A stretch of 64,000 nt of DNA from Roseibium aggregatum (GTDB lineage: Bacteria; Pseudomonadota; Alphaproteobacteria; Rhizobiales; Stappiaceae): the NCBI RefSeq assembly GCF_014692675.1, contig NZ_JABFCZ010000021.1, positions 62,001 to 126,000 of the forward strand. Direction: 5' to 3'. Below the pieces are notes generated by a model. That model was not told where the DNA came from. It did no database searches and saw only the letters and a program-made list of their open reading frames with translations. The position numbers were made by a program, and so were the translations under genes. Positions within the stretch are counted from its first letter, which is position 1. The number at the start of each line of letters is the position of its first letter. Shown in pieces: positions 48,314 through 58,036 of the stretch.

Positions 48314-48331
48314 ACGGGTCGGGCGACCCGT
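48314..48331. terminator. Hairpin between convergent genes
   Basis: ACGGGTC (48314–48320) pairs with GACCCGT (48325–48331) with a 4-nt loop, followed by TT. It fills the 20-bp gap between the lipoprotein stop and the glycosyltransferase stop and could serve both. Confidence 0.5.
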
Positions 48332-48332
48332 T

Positions 48333-49415
48333 TCAGAACCTGTCCAGGATTGCCTTGAGCTGATCCAGGTCGACGTGCGTGCTGGCGGTAAAGGCGCGGC
48401 CCTGCGGATCGTCGGTCATCATGCTGGCGTAGTCGAAACCCTTTTCGCGGGCGAGCATGTAATAGTGCGGCGAGCCCATGCCGGGAAAGAACAGTTCCAC
48501 GAACGTGCACGGTGGCGAGCGGCGGAAGATCAGGTTGGTCAGGCCCGCGCCATGGGCGCCGGCGATCGCGGGTGCCCTGGAGAACGTGCGCACCTGCTCT
48601 TCAAATAACAGATCGCCCGGATCGATCAGCTCAAAGCCGTAACGGCCCACCAGGTCGTTCACGGCCTGCTGGTTGCGGAAGATCCGCCCGTTGGCGGCCG
48701 ACGGCTTCCTGATGACGAACAGCGGCGCGCCGTCTTCCTGGATCTCGGGAACGCCCAACCGGTCACAGAGCCACTGCAGATAGGGCCCGTAGAGAAAGAA
48801 GCCCCGGACGACATAGGCCTCGTCGACCCTGAAAACCTTCCTTTTTCCCTGAACGACCACCTTGCGCTTGCCGAAGATGCCGAGTTTCACCGCCTCCTGG
48901 AAAAACCGCGTTGAAGCGGTGTTTGCCGTCACCAGAAAAGGAATGTCGTCGGGCAGTCCGAGGCTCTCGATGACCCGGACCCGGTTTATGATCAGGGTGA
49001 AGAAATGAAAGTAGTTGTCGCCATGGATGTGGTGCAGGAGGATCGCGGACGGGAGCCGTTCTACCGGTCCCATCATGTGGGTGAGATATTTCGGGTTCCG
49101 CTCGCGGACATGATTGTCGGTCGAGCCCCAGACCACCCGGCCGTTGACGAACAGGAGCCCCATTTTCGGGTCGACCGTACACGGCACCTTGACCCGGAAG
49201 ACGGCTTCTTCGTCCTCGGCTTCAGCCCGGTCCGCCAGGCCTTCATGGGCCTGTTCCGGCATGATGGCCGGTCCCGGGTCCGAATAGGGCGGACGCGTCT
49301 TGTAGTGGATCCTCTCCGTGACGTCCGCAAACGACGCCTGCGGCCACAGGCGGTCCAGACGATGGACCACCGCCTTCCGGCTCCGGTGCAACGTATCCCG
49401 GAAAGGATAGCTCAT
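48333..49415 (-). CDS. Glycosyltransferase family 61-like (DUF563) protein
   Basis: 360 residues. The C-terminal half has the GT61/DUF563 landmarks: LLHHIHGDNYFHFFTLIINRV, LFVIRKPSAANGRIFRNQ, YGFELIDPGDLLFEEQVRTFSRAPAIAGAHGAGLTNLIFR and CTFVELFFPGMGS. Family members transfer sugars such as xylose or GlcNAc to glycans. There is no signal peptide or membrane helix, so it likely acts in the cytoplasm on cell-surface polysaccharide precursors. The ATG at 49415 has AGAGG about 10 nt upstream; the frame is open to 49466. It stands alone. Confidence 0.85.
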   Translation of the reverse strand: MSYPFRDTLHRSRKAVVHRLDRLWPQASFADVTERIHYKTRPPYSDPGPAIMPEQAHEGLADRAEAEDEEAVFRVKVPCTVDPKMGLLFVNGRVVWGSTDNHVRERNPKYLTHMMGPVERLPSAILLHHIHGDNYFHFFTLIINRVRVIESLGLPDDIPFLVTANTASTRFFQEAVKLGIFGKRKVVVQGKRKVFRVDEAYVVRGFFLYGPYLQWLCDRLGVPEIQEDGAPLFVIRKPSAANGRIFRNQQAVNDLVGRYGFELIDPGDLLFEEQVRTFSRAPAIAGAHGAGLTNLIFRRSPPCTFVELFFPGMGSPHYYMLAREKGFDYASMMTDDPQGRAFTASTHVDLDQLKAILDRF

Positions 49416-49498
49416 GTTCGGTCTGCCTCTTGGCGAATGAAGAGAGAGCGGCCGCGTGCGACTCATGCCACGGCCACCTGTCGTATCCGCCCTGCGGC

Positions 49499-51202
49499 TT
49501 AGCCCGAGATCTTTATTTCGACAAGAGCCTGGGTCCGGTTTTCGTCGATGTGCCGGATCGCCTCAGCGAGTACGCCCGGCAGGTCCTTGCCGTCGGAAAC
49601 GCTTGCCGTCCAGGCACGGCTTGCTTCCGCCACCTTGGTGAAATCCGGGCTGGGCGCGAGACCGACCAGCGGCATGTCATTGGATTTTGCCGCGTAACCT
49701 TCGGGATAGATGCCGGTCACCGAGTGCCGCACCGCGCCCCATTCGGCATTGTTCAAGACCAGGAGCAGGATCGGCAGACCGAGGGATTCCGCAATCTGGT
49801 GACAGGTCACCGGATTGGAGAACATGTAGGAGCCGTCGCCCATGGTGGCGACCACCAGCCGGTTGCGGTCGGCAAGCTGAATGCCGAGGCCGCAGGGGAA
49901 CGACCAGCCGAGACCACCGGAATGCGGTTCCTGGAACCAGGTATTGTGTTCCTTGAGGTCGATCTGGGCGAGCGGGCAGCCGAGTTCCGACAGAACGGTG
50001 GCCGGCCGGTTCGCGATCGCATCCGAAAGGCATTTGGAAACATAGGCCTTGGTCATCGGCGCGCCGCTGCCGGCGTCGGCCGCGGCCAGCGCCTTGTCGA
50101 GCGTGGCCCTGGTGCGGCCCGTCACCTTGTCGCGGCGGGCGGCGCATTTGGCCTTCTGGCCCGCCTGATGCGCCTTCATGGCGTCTGCGAGCGCGAGCAC
50201 CGCATCGGAGGTGTCCGCCATGATCGACACGTCGGAGCGGAAATTGCGGACCGGGAAGCGGGAATAAAGCGGGTTCTGGCCGATCTGGATGATCTTGCAG
50301 TCCGCCCGCGGCTTATGGACGTCCGGCGACCAGGGCGCCAGGCAGTCGAGCACGACGATGGCGTCCGCCTCGCTGATATAGGGCTCCAGGTCCGCGCCCG
50401 CGTTCATGGGATGGAATGACGGCAATGCGAGCTGGACCGCCCAGTACTGGGAAACCGGAATGGCCCAGGTATCGACCATGTCGGCAAAGGCGGCGAAGGC
50501 TTCTTCAGATCCCGTGCCGCGCTGCGCGACGATCAGCGGATTTTCCGCCTCCGCCAGGATACGGGCGGCTTCGGCAATGGCTTCGGGATGAACGCCGATC
50601 TTGTGCGCGCTCATGGTGGGCGCCGGCTCCAGTTCGGAGACCGGACACGGCTCGCACAGCACCTCGCGCGGCAGGCTCATATAGACCGGCCCCTTGGGCA
50701 GGGACGTGGCGACCGCATAGGCGCGGTCGGCCATTTCGGCGACCTGTTCGGGAAAGCGCAGCTCATAGTCCCACTTGGTGGCCTCACGGACGAGTGCGGT
50801 CTGGTCGCGCATTTCCTGGCCCCAGCCGATCGGCACGGTGCGGGCGCCGAGACGGTCGCGTTCGACAACGGGAGTGCGGCCGGAGAACAGCAGCATCGGC
50901 ACATGATCGGTCGCCGCATTGATGGCGCCAATCGCACAGTTCGCCAGTCCGACGTTGGTGTGCGCCATGACCGCCTGGGCCTTGCCGGTTGCGAAATAAT
51001 AGCCGTGGGCCATGCCCATGGCGGCATTTTCATGGGGCATGATCAGGGCTTCGGGCAGATCGATCTGCTTGGCGCGGGCTTCCGCCAGGCCTTCGATGAT
51101 CGGCGGGAAATCGGTCCCCGAGTTGGCGAAAATATAGTCCACACCCAAGGTCTTCAGGCGGGCGAGCAGCGCTCCGCCTGCGGTCATGGTGTCTTTTGTC
51201 AT
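49499..51202 (-). CDS. Thiamine-pyrophosphate-dependent enzyme, acetolactate-synthase-like
   Basis: 567 residues in the POX/AHAS/benzoylformate-decarboxylase fold: N-terminal PYR domain with the TPP-activating glutamate (LIMPHENAAMGMAHGYY), a central domain, and a C-terminal PP domain with the TPP motif GDGSYMFSNPVTCHQIAESL ending in NN. It could be a decarboxylase or carboligase; the substrate cannot be read. No regulatory small subunit or partner gene is adjacent. The start is uncertain: ATG 51202 or ATG 51226, both in frame. Confidence 0.87.
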   Translation of the reverse strand: MTKDTMTAGGALLARLKTLGVDYIFANSGTDFPPIIEGLAEARAKQIDLPEALIMPHENAAMGMAHGYYFATGKAQAVMAHTNVGLANCAIGAINAATDHVPMLLFSGRTPVVERDRLGARTVPIGWGQEMRDQTALVREATKWDYELRFPEQVAEMADRAYAVATSLPKGPVYMSLPREVLCEPCPVSELEPAPTMSAHKIGVHPEAIAEAARILAEAENPLIVAQRGTGSEEAFAAFADMVDTWAIPVSQYWAVQLALPSFHPMNAGADLEPYISEADAIVVLDCLAPWSPDVHKPRADCKIIQIGQNPLYSRFPVRNFRSDVSIMADTSDAVLALADAMKAHQAGQKAKCAARRDKVTGRTRATLDKALAAADAGSGAPMTKAYVSKCLSDAIANRPATVLSELGCPLAQIDLKEHNTWFQEPHSGGLGWSFPCGLGIQLADRNRLVVATMGDGSYMFSNPVTCHQIAESLGLPILLLVLNNAEWGAVRHSVTGIYPEGYAAKSNDMPLVGLAPSPDFTKVAEASRAWTASVSDGKDLPGVLAEAIRHIDENRTQALVEIKISG

Positions 51203-51370
51203 CGTTTCGTATCCGCCCCTAGACATGGCCCCCAGGGCCATTTCATTTCTTTCGCGCCGATTAAACCGACCTACCACGGCCGCGCAACCATCTGTAGGTT
51301 TTAGCCTGTTGATAGTTTGATTTCAAACCAATTGCCCACATCCTCTCAATTGCGATCTGAGCGCCCCCGA

Positions 51371-52282
51371 TCAGGGACGCTTCAAGACGATACGGCTTTG
51401 CAATGCGGCCACTTCGATATCCGCCGAATGCAGCGGTTCCCCGTCCAGATTGATCTGCAGGGGCTGATCCGCATGGATGGTCAACTCCGCCAGTTGCTTC
51501 TTCACCACCGCGCCGCGCAGTCCCTCAAGTCCGCCCTGCAGAAGGCGGCCGAGTATATCCGGCACATCGGTCGCCTGAGGCGCGGGAATAATGGTCAGGT
51601 CCAGCTTGCCGTCATTGAGGTCGGCATCGGGACAAAGCTGAAAGCCACCACCCGCCTGGCGCCCATTACCGATCGCAAGGGCAAGAAACGCCCCTTCCCA
51701 GGAAAAGCCATCACCCTCGATCCGCCCTTCATGGGCATCAAGTTCGGCAAACCGGTTCAGACCGGTGAAGAGATAGGCGGCCCCGCCGAGGGTTTTCTTC
51801 AATCTCGGGTCCGTCTCCGTGGTCACGCTTGCTCCGAAGCCGCCGGTTGCCATGTTGACGAACGCCCGTCCGTTGACCACGCCGATGTCGGTCGGCTTCG
51901 CGTCCGCTTCCGCCGCTATTTTCAGGCAGGCCGTCAGATCCTGCGGATCAAGCCCCATGCCGCAGGCAAAGTCGTTGGCGGTTCCAAGCGGCAGGACGGC
52001 GAGGGCGAAGGGCGGTTTGTCATCCGCGGCAAGGTCCCCATGGAGCGTGGAAACGACCGCGTTCACGGTGCCGTCGCCGCCACCGGCAACGAGGCAATCG
52101 ATCCCGTCATCGGACGCCAGGGCGAGTGCTTCCCGGGTCAGGCGTTCCGTATCGCCGTCTTCCCAGGTCACGCGGACCGAGACCTCATGGCCGGCATCGC
52201 GCACTTTACCCACAGCCGCCCGCACGTCTTCGCGCTGAGCGGACTTTCCATTGAGAACGAGACGCAAATGGCTTCCGCTCAT
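51371..52282 (-). CDS. YegS/diacylglycerol-kinase-like lipid kinase
   Basis: Predicted lipid kinase of the cytoplasm or inner-membrane surface, 303 residues. The nucleotide-binding motif GGGDGTVNAV (about residue 70) and LAVLPLGTANDFACGMG are the signatures of the DAGK catalytic domain. The C-terminal beta-sandwich half has NGRQAGGGFQLCPDADLNDGKLDL. It resembles E. coli YegS (phosphatidylglycerol kinase). It lies 35 bp upstream of nothing on its own strand except the LysR gene, which may be read into it. Confidence 0.92.
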   Translation of the reverse strand: MSGSHLRLVLNGKSAQREDVRAAVGKVRDAGHEVSVRVTWEDGDTERLTREALALASDDGIDCLVAGGGDGTVNAVVSTLHGDLAADDKPPFALAVLPLGTANDFACGMGLDPQDLTACLKIAAEADAKPTDIGVVNGRAFVNMATGGFGASVTTETDPRLKKTLGGAAYLFTGLNRFAELDAHEGRIEGDGFSWEGAFLALAIGNGRQAGGGFQLCPDADLNDGKLDLTIIPAPQATDVPDILGRLLQGGLEGLRGAVVKKQLAELTIHADQPLQINLDGEPLHSADIEVAALQSRIVLKRP

Positions 52283-52317
52283 TTCAGGTTCCTCAAAAAC
52301 ATCAGGGCCCTGCCCCC

Positions 52318-53241
52318 CTAACCCGGCAGCATCTCTTCCCGGTCCGCCCGTGCGGCCCGGGCCTCTTCCATCAGCCAGCCCCGGAAGGCCCGAACCACCG
52401 GGCGCAGGGTCCGGTTTTCCGGATAGACGAAATGATAGGCGGTCTCCTGCGGCATGGGCAGGTCAAACAGACGAACCAGCCGGCCGGAGGAAAGTTCCTC
52501 CTCGATGAAGAATTTCGGAATGAGCGCGGCGCCGGCATGATGCACGGCGGCTTCGGAGATCATGACGAATTGTTCGAAACGCGCGCCCTGGAAGGCCGCG
52601 TCCGTTTCCACACCGGCAATGTCGAACCACTGGCGCCAGGCGAGCGGCCTGGTGGCAAGCTGCAGGCGCGGCACAGGAACAAGATCCGCGGGCTTGCGGA
52701 TACCGTGGCGGTCGCGGAACGCCCGCGATGCGACCGGCACCACCTCTTCGGGAAACAGCGGCTCGGCAATGGTCCCGGCCCAGACCGGATCGCCGTGATG
52801 GATGGCGCCGTCGAACGGCTCCACATCGAAGTCGAAGGGCTGCAGGCGCACACTCAGGTTCAGACCGGCGCTCGGATAGCGGCGCTGGAATTCCGCCAGG
52901 CGCGGCGCGAGCCAGCGGGTACCGAACGTGGGCAAAACCGCGAGATTGAGCACATCCTCGCTGCCGGCATAGGACATGACCTGCCGGGTCGCCGTCGTCA
53001 TCTGCTCCAGGGCGCCCCTGATATCGTGGAGGTAGAGCCGGCCCGCATCGGTCAGCACGATCCTCTGCCGGACCCGGCGGAACAGCTCGACCCCCAGCCG
53101 GTCCTCCAGATGGCGCACCTGCTTGGAAACCGCCCCTTGTGTCAGATGCAGTTCCTCGGCTGCCCGGGTAAAACTCAAATGGCGCGCGGCGCATTCGAAG
53201 GCGATCAGGGCATCGGCCGGCGGCAGAAAGGCGCGTTTCAT
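52318..53241 (-). CDS. LysR-family regulator, GcvA type, beside glutaryl-CoA dehydrogenase
   Basis: 307 residues. The N-terminal HTH (LIAFECAARHLSFTRAAEELHLTQGAVSKQVRHLEDRLGVELF) is typical of GcvA/AmpR-like LysR proteins, followed by a periplasmic-binding-type effector domain from about residue 90. It is divergent from gcdH with 179 bp between starts, and an inverted repeat of LysR type lies in that gap. It is therefore a good candidate for the regulator of glutarate/lysine breakdown. The effector is probably glutarate or glutaryl-CoA; this is inferred. Confidence 0.88.
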   Translation of the reverse strand: MKRAFLPPADALIAFECAARHLSFTRAAEELHLTQGAVSKQVRHLEDRLGVELFRRVRQRIVLTDAGRLYLHDIRGALEQMTTATRQVMSYAGSEDVLNLAVLPTFGTRWLAPRLAEFQRRYPSAGLNLSVRLQPFDFDVEPFDGAIHHGDPVWAGTIAEPLFPEEVVPVASRAFRDRHGIRKPADLVPVPRLQLATRPLAWRQWFDIAGVETDAAFQGARFEQFVMISEAAVHHAGAALIPKFFIEEELSSGRLVRLFDLPMPQETAYHFVYPENRTLRPVVRAFRGWLMEEARAARADREEMLPG

Positions 53242-53266
53242 GTTCGTTCTATCCGGGACAAGGGCA

Positions 53267-53289
53267 GTTCATTCCAGTTCGGCATGAAC
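53267..53289. promoter_or_regulatory. Candidate LysR binding site in the LysR–gcdH gap
   Basis: GTTCAT-N11-ATGAAC, a perfect 6-bp inverted repeat, lies 26 bp before the LysR start and 131 bp before gcdH. Its position suits autoregulation of the LysR gene and activation of gcdH. Confidence 0.5.
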
Positions 53290-53420
53290 AATGGAGGAGA
53301 AATCGCTTTTCCGCAATTGCCGTCCGGGGCAGATTGTGCCGAATTCGACGAGACGCCGCGCGATCGTGGCAGGTATAGTGACAACACCAAGCCCGGCAGG
53401 CGGGCACGAGGAGAAACCCC

Positions 53421-54638
53421 ATGAATGCTCCGGTAAAAGGAAAGTCCTCCCCGGCGGGTGGCGGCGTGTTTGACTGGCAAGACCCGTTCATGATGCGCGA
53501 TCAGCTCAACGAAGATGAAGTGCTGATCATGGAAACCGCCCATGCCTTTGCGCAGGATAAGCTGCAGCCGCGGGTGATCGACGCCTACCGGGAGGAAAAG
53601 ACCGACCGGGAAATCTTCAACGAGATGGGCGAACTCGGCCTCCTCGGCATCACCCTGCCGGAAGACTACGGCTGTGCGGCCGCGTCCTATGTTTCCTACG
53701 GTCTCGTCGCCCGCGAGGTGGAACGGGTCGATTCCGGCTACCGCTCGATGATGAGCGTGCAATCCTCGCTGGTGATGCACCCGATCTATGCCTACGGCAG
53801 CGAGGAGCAGCGGAAAAAATACCTGCCGAAGCTTGCGACCGGCGAATATGTCGGCTGTTTCGGTCTGACGGAGCCGGACGCCGGGTCCGATCCCGCTGGT
53901 ATGCGCACCCGGGCGGAAAAGATCGACGGCGGCTACAAGCTGACCGGCTCGAAGATGTGGATTTCCAATTCCCCGATCGCCGACGTGTTCGTGGTCTGGG
54001 CCAAGTCGGAAGCCCATGACGGCGCCATCCGCGGCTTCGTTCTGGAAAAGGGCATGAAGGGCCTCACCGCACCGAAGATCGGCGGCAAGCTATCCTTGCG
54101 CGCCTCGATCACCGGCGAAATCGTCATGGACAACGTGGAAGTTTCCGAAGACGCCCTGTTGCCGAATGTCTCCGGGCTGAAGGGGCCGTTCGGCTGCCTT
54201 AACCGCGCCCGCTACGGCATCGCCTGGGGCTCCATGGGAGCTGCGGAAGACTGCTGGATGCGCGCGCGCCAGTACGGCCTTGAACGCATCCAGTTCGGCC
54301 GTCCGCTCGCCCAGACCCAGCTTTTCCAGAAGAAACTCGCCGACATGCAGACGGAAATTACCCTCGGTCTTCAGGCCGCTCTTCGCGTCGGACGCCTGTT
54401 CGATGACGGCAAGGTCGCCCCGGAGATGATTTCCCTCATCAAGCGCAACAACTGCGGCAAGGCGCTCGATATCGCCCGTCAGGCCCGCGACATGCACGGC
54501 GGCAACGGGATCCAGGAAGAATACCACGTGATGCGCCACGCCCAAAACCTGGAGACGGTCAACACCTACGAGGGCACGCATGACGTCCATGCGCTGATCC
54601 TCGGCCGGGCGCAGACCGGCCTGCAGGCCTTCTTCTAA
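53421..54638 (+). CDS. gcdH: Glutaryl-CoA dehydrogenase
   Basis: FAD-dependent acyl-CoA dehydrogenase that oxidises and decarboxylates glutaryl-CoA to crotonyl-CoA in lysine, tryptophan and glutarate breakdown. The 405-residue protein shows [57 protein letters not shown], and the catalytic glutamate in [25 protein letters not shown] ribosome site precedes the start by about 6 nt. A clear terminator follows. The divergent LysR is its likely activator; the crotonase at 5491 could act further down the pathway but is far away. Confidence 0.94.
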   Translation: MNAPVKGKSSPAGGGVFDWQDPFMMRDQLNEDEVLIMETAHAFAQDKLQPRVIDAYREEKTDREIFNEMGELGLLGITLPEDYGCAAASYVSYGLVAREVERVDSGYRSMMSVQSSLVMHPIYAYGSEEQRKKYLPKLATGEYVGCFGLTEPDAGSDPAGMRTRAEKIDGGYKLTGSKMWISNSPIADVFVVWAKSEAHDGAIRGFVLEKGMKGLTAPKIGGKLSLRASITGEIVMDNVEVSEDALLPNVSGLKGPFGCLNRARYGIAWGSMGAAEDCWMRARQYGLERIQFGRPLAQTQLFQKKLADMQTEITLGLQAALRVGRLFDDGKVAPEMISLIKRNNCGKALDIARQARDMHGGNGIQEEYHVMRHAQNLETVNTYEGTHDVHALILGRAQTGLQAFF

Positions 54639-54659
54639 ACAGAACACGCTCTCAATAGC

Positions 54660-54686
54660 GCCGGAGGTTCCGACCTCCGGCCTTTT
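54660..54686 (+). terminator. Intrinsic terminator of gcdH
   Basis: GCCGGAGGT (54660–54668) pairs with ACCTCCGGC (54673–54681), a 9-bp stem with a 4-nt loop, followed by CTTTT. It is 21 nt after the gcdH stop. Confidence 0.85.
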
Positions 54687-54700
54687 CCTGGCGGTGCCGG

Positions 54701-55882
54701 ATGGCTCAATCGACTGCAGACGTCGCAATCATCGGCGGAGCCGTGATGGGCTCCTCCATCGCCTGCCAGCTTGCCGGCCGCGATGATTTTTCCGGCCGGA
54801 CCGTCGTGATCGAGGCCGATCCGTCCTACCAGGTCTGCGCCTCGGCGCGCTCCGCCGCCTCGATCCGGCAGCAGTTTTCCAGCGCCATCAACATCGAGAT
54901 CTCCCTGTTCGGCATTCAGTTCCTGCGCGAGATCGGCGACCGGCTCGCCGTCAACGGCGACAGGCCCGCGATTGATCTCAACGAGGGCGGCTATCTCTTT
55001 CTCGCGACGCCGGACAAGCAAGACATTCTCACCGAAAACCATGCCCTGCAGACGCGCCTCGGCGCCGATATCGCCTGGTTTGACACGGAAGGCCTGAAAG
55101 CCAAATTCCCCTGGCTCAATGTCGAGGATCTTGCCGCCGGCTGCCACGGCCTCACCGGCGAAGGCTGGTTCGACGGCTACGGCCTGATGCAGGCCTTCCG
55201 CAAGAAGGCCCGCTCGCTCGGCGTCGATTACATCGCCGCAAAGGCAGAAAATCTGGTTAGGGAAGGCGCTGGCTGGCGGATCGGCCTGTCGAACGGCGAA
55301 AGTCTGTCGGTGGCAAAGGTGGTCAATGCGGCCGGCGCGTCAGGCGGGGCGGAGATCTGCCGAAAGGCCGGGCTCGACATTCCGATCCACAGCCGGAAGC
55401 GCTGCGTCTTCACCTTCGAATGCCGCGATGCCCTTCCCCGCTTCCCGTTGCTGATCGATCCGAACGGGACCTATGTCCGGCCGGAAGGCACCGGCTATAT
55501 CTGCGGTTCCGCGCCGGATGAGGCCAACGATCCGGACTGCGACGACTTCGAGGTCGACTACCCGCTGTTCGAGGAACACATCTGGCCGACACTGGCCGCC
55601 CGTGTTCCGGCGTTCGAGGCGATCAGACCGGGAGCGGCCTGGGCAGGCTCCTATGACATGAACCTTTTCGACCACAACGCCTTCGTCGGCGCCGTTCCGG
55701 ACCTGGACGGGTTCTATCTCGCGCTCGGATTTTCCGGTCACGGCCTGCAGCAGTCGCCCGCAATAGGGCGCGGGATGGCCGAACTGATTGCCTGCGGCCG
55801 CTATGAAACCCTCGACCTCACGCCGCTTTCCATCGAGCGGTTCTACCAGAACAAGCCCCTGATCGAACGCAACGTCGTCTGA
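54701..55882 (+). CDS. FAD-dependent oxidoreductase (DAO/glycine-oxidase-like)
   Basis: 393 residues. The N-terminal Rossmann motif VAIIGGAVMGSSIACQLA with a following acidic strand end (VVIEADPSY) binds FAD. ARSAASIRQQFS and the C-terminal DLDGFYLALGFSGHGLQQSPAIGRGMAELI are typical of the DAO superfamily (glycine/sarcosine/D-amino-acid oxidases and dehydrogenases). It follows gcdH after a terminator and may have its own promoter. The amine or hydroxyacid oxidised is not readable. Confidence 0.88.
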   Translation: MAQSTADVAIIGGAVMGSSIACQLAGRDDFSGRTVVIEADPSYQVCASARSAASIRQQFSSAINIEISLFGIQFLREIGDRLAVNGDRPAIDLNEGGYLFLATPDKQDILTENHALQTRLGADIAWFDTEGLKAKFPWLNVEDLAAGCHGLTGEGWFDGYGLMQAFRKKARSLGVDYIAAKAENLVREGAGWRIGLSNGESLSVAKVVNAAGASGGAEICRKAGLDIPIHSRKRCVFTFECRDALPRFPLLIDPNGTYVRPEGTGYICGSAPDEANDPDCDDFEVDYPLFEEHIWPTLAARVPAFEAIRPGAAWAGSYDMNLFDHNAFVGAVPDLDGFYLALGFSGHGLQQSPAIGRGMAELIACGRYETLDLTPLSIERFYQNKPLIERNVV

Positions 55883-55892
55883 GTGTTGCCGC

Positions 55893-56732
55893 TCAGGAGA
55901 CGGCCGGTTCGCCGGCGGATCGCTGCTCCGCCGGATCCGGCTCAAACCCTTGTGCCCATTCGCTCACCCTGCTCAGCCCTTGACCAAGAAGCGTCTTCAG
56001 GCGGGCGGAGCTGGTGCGGTCCGGCTCGAATGGCGGCGATTCATGGCGGAGATACGCCCTTTGGGCGATGACGAGCGTCATCGCATGGACGCCGATATCG
56101 GGCCGACCGTAGGTCCGGGTGATATAGCCGCCCTGGAAGACATCATCGACCGCCACGGACATTCCTTCCGCACCCTCGAAGGTGGCCGCGAATGTCCGGA
56201 CAAGATCCGGATGGCAGGCCGCATGGTCTGCCGTGCCCAGATTGAGCACCGCAAGCTCTTGGTCGATATAGCCTTTTATCTTGGAGCGAACCGACCGGCA
56301 GTCGATCAGGACCACCGTGTCATGGATCTTTTTCAGCCGTTCCACCTCCTGTCGAAGGGCTTCATGAAACGGGAAATAGAACAGGAGGGCGCGCTGCTCC
56401 GTCTCGGTCGGACCCGGTTCTTCGTCAAGCTGGTAGATCCGCTTGTTGTCGAGGGTGGTCACCGGGCACAGCGCATTCACAGGATCGGCTTCGGGATCCT
56501 GCTGAAGGTCCGGGGCCTGGTCCACATCGATGACATACCGCGACGCCGTGGAGCGCAGGAGAGTCGCGTCCAGACCCGAATCCAGATCCAGTATCGTTTC
56601 CAGCCGCCAGGAAATATCAGTCTGCAACCGTCCCGTGGCGTTCATCCGGTTTTCGATTGCCGGAGGAATCTGCGTGCCGCTGTGCGGCAGGCAGAGGATC
56701 AAAGGGCTTTCGCCTTTTTCGACCAGAATCAT
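55893..56732 (-). CDS. N-formylglutamate amidohydrolase family protein
   Basis: Predicted zinc amidohydrolase of the HutG/N-formylglutamate deformylase family, 279 residues from the ATG at 56732. It shows LILCLPHSGTQIP near the start, the RYVIDVDQAP region, VVLIDCRSVRSK, LNLGTADHAACHPDL and VFQGGYITRTYGRPDIGVHAMTLVIAQRAY. It would hydrolyse N-formyl-L-glutamate or a similar formamide in histidine breakdown, but no other hut gene is present. No ribosome site was recognised before the ATG; a TTG at 56759 is an alternative start. It is convergent with the FAD enzyme. Confidence 0.82.
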   Translation of the reverse strand: MILVEKGESPLILCLPHSGTQIPPAIENRMNATGRLQTDISWRLETILDLDSGLDATLLRSTASRYVIDVDQAPDLQQDPEADPVNALCPVTTLDNKRIYQLDEEPGPTETEQRALLFYFPFHEALRQEVERLKKIHDTVVLIDCRSVRSKIKGYIDQELAVLNLGTADHAACHPDLVRTFAATFEGAEGMSVAVDDVFQGGYITRTYGRPDIGVHAMTLVIAQRAYLRHESPPFEPDRTSSARLKTLLGQGLSRVSEWAQGFEPDPAEQRSAGEPAVS

Positions 56733-56916
56733 TTCAATACGCCAAAAAGGGAGACTCAAACAAAAAAGCAGTTTGAGTCTCTAACCCAACGGAAACAAGA
56801 CGTTTGGCCGCCTGCCCACGAAAAACTTGTGCGCCGCATACCTGAGGTTTCGCGCGTTCGGTTTTGCAGATGGGACAGGCGTCCTGCCGGAATCGGAGAA
56901 CCCGGATCGGCTGTCC

Positions 56917-57912
56917 TTATGACAAATCGGAAGCCATAGCTCCATTGCCGGCGTTTTTAAGCTGTTGATTATCCGCAGGAGACCGGTTTCCCGCGAGATT
57001 TTCCACCACCTCGGCAATGACACGGTCGAGCGATGTCGCCGGCAAGTCCGGCAGGGTCGCCGCCAGCTTGCTGCCGTCGACCCGATGGGGGACTTTCCAC
57101 AGGTAGGCCATTTCGGTGACTTCCCGCATAAGCGGGCTGAAACGACCCGCGATCCGAACCAGCGGCCACGGCATGCCGCGAACCTTCAGGCTGCGGCCCG
57201 CCGCCTTTTCGACAGCCGCGATCAGCTCCCGGCCGGTCAGGGAAAACCCTGGAAAACCGAATTCCTCGAAATCGGAAATTTCGTGACGCTTGCCGGCCAG
57301 CCTTGCCATGGCCGCGGCCATGTCCGGCAGATAGGCCCAGGCGTGCACACGGTCGAGCGGGCCGGGGTACATGACCTTTCCCTTCTCCACGCCGGCGAGA
57401 ATATGGTTTTCCAGCCAGTTGCCCGTCTTCCGGCCGTCGATGAAATCCCCTGCCCGCAGGACAATGGTGCGGATGCCGTGGGAACCGGCGTAGCTTTGCT
57501 CCATTTCCTCCCGCAGACGTCCCTTGCGGGTCGTCGGCAGGTGCGGCGTTTCCTCGCTCAGGACGGAGGGCATGCCGGCGCCGTAATTGTAGACGTTGCC
57601 GGGCAGCATCACCGTTGCGCCCGACCGCCACGCCGCGGCAATCACGTTCTTCGTGAACACCGGGAGATCCTGCCGCCACAGCGGATAGGGCGGGTTGAGC
57701 GCGTTGACGATCACGTCACAGCCTTCCGCGGCCCTGACGACCATATCCCGGTCATGTGCGTCGCCGATCATCCATTCCTGCGCATCCGCCGGGCGCGGGT
57801 TCGGCATCGACCGGGAGAAGGCGCGAACCGTCCATCCCGAAGCCCCGAAGGCTGCCATAGCTGCGCGGCCGAACCGGCCGGTTGCCCCCAGAACTACGAC
57901 TCTCTTCTGCAT
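56917..57912 (-). CDS. NAD(P)-binding epimerase/NmrA-like protein
   Basis: 331 residues from the ATG at 57912, chosen because the Rossmann motif RVVVLGATGRFGRAAMAAFGASG then begins at residue 4. Downstream are VIVNALNPPYP, MLPGNVYNYGAG, RAGDFIDG and HAWAYLPDMAAAMARLA, typical of extended/atypical SDR epimerases. The frame runs on to 58092 only by chance through the intergenic region. It is divergent from a LysR gene with a palindrome between them. No substrate can be inferred. Confidence 0.87.
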   Translation of the reverse strand: MQKRVVVLGATGRFGRAAMAAFGASGWTVRAFSRSMPNPRPADAQEWMIGDAHDRDMVVRAAEGCDVIVNALNPPYPLWRQDLPVFTKNVIAAAWRSGATVMLPGNVYNYGAGMPSVLSEETPHLPTTRKGRLREEMEQSYAGSHGIRTIVLRAGDFIDGRKTGNWLENHILAGVEKGKVMYPGPLDRVHAWAYLPDMAAAMARLAGKRHEISDFEEFGFPGFSLTGRELIAAVEKAAGRSLKVRGMPWPLVRIAGRFSPLMREVTEMAYLWKVPHRVDGSKLAATLPDLPATSLDRVIAEVVENLAGNRSPADNQQLKNAGNGAMASDLS

Positions 57913-57999
57913 GATCCTGTCCTTCCTTGATGCATAGGTCATGGGGCGAGATATGAGGCATTCATAATCGAGGGAAAATCGGCTAATATTGAAACTAAT

Positions 58000-58017
58000 A
58001 TATTCAAATATGAATAT
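58000..58017. promoter_or_regulatory. Palindromic candidate operator in the epimerase–LysR gap
   Basis: ATATTCA-AATA-TGAATAT, a perfect 18-bp palindrome in AT-rich DNA, 19 bp before the LysR ATG at 58037. Its form and position suit a LysR-type site controlling both divergent genes. Confidence 0.5.
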
Positions 58018-58036
58018 CCTGCGGTCTGGGCCAGAA

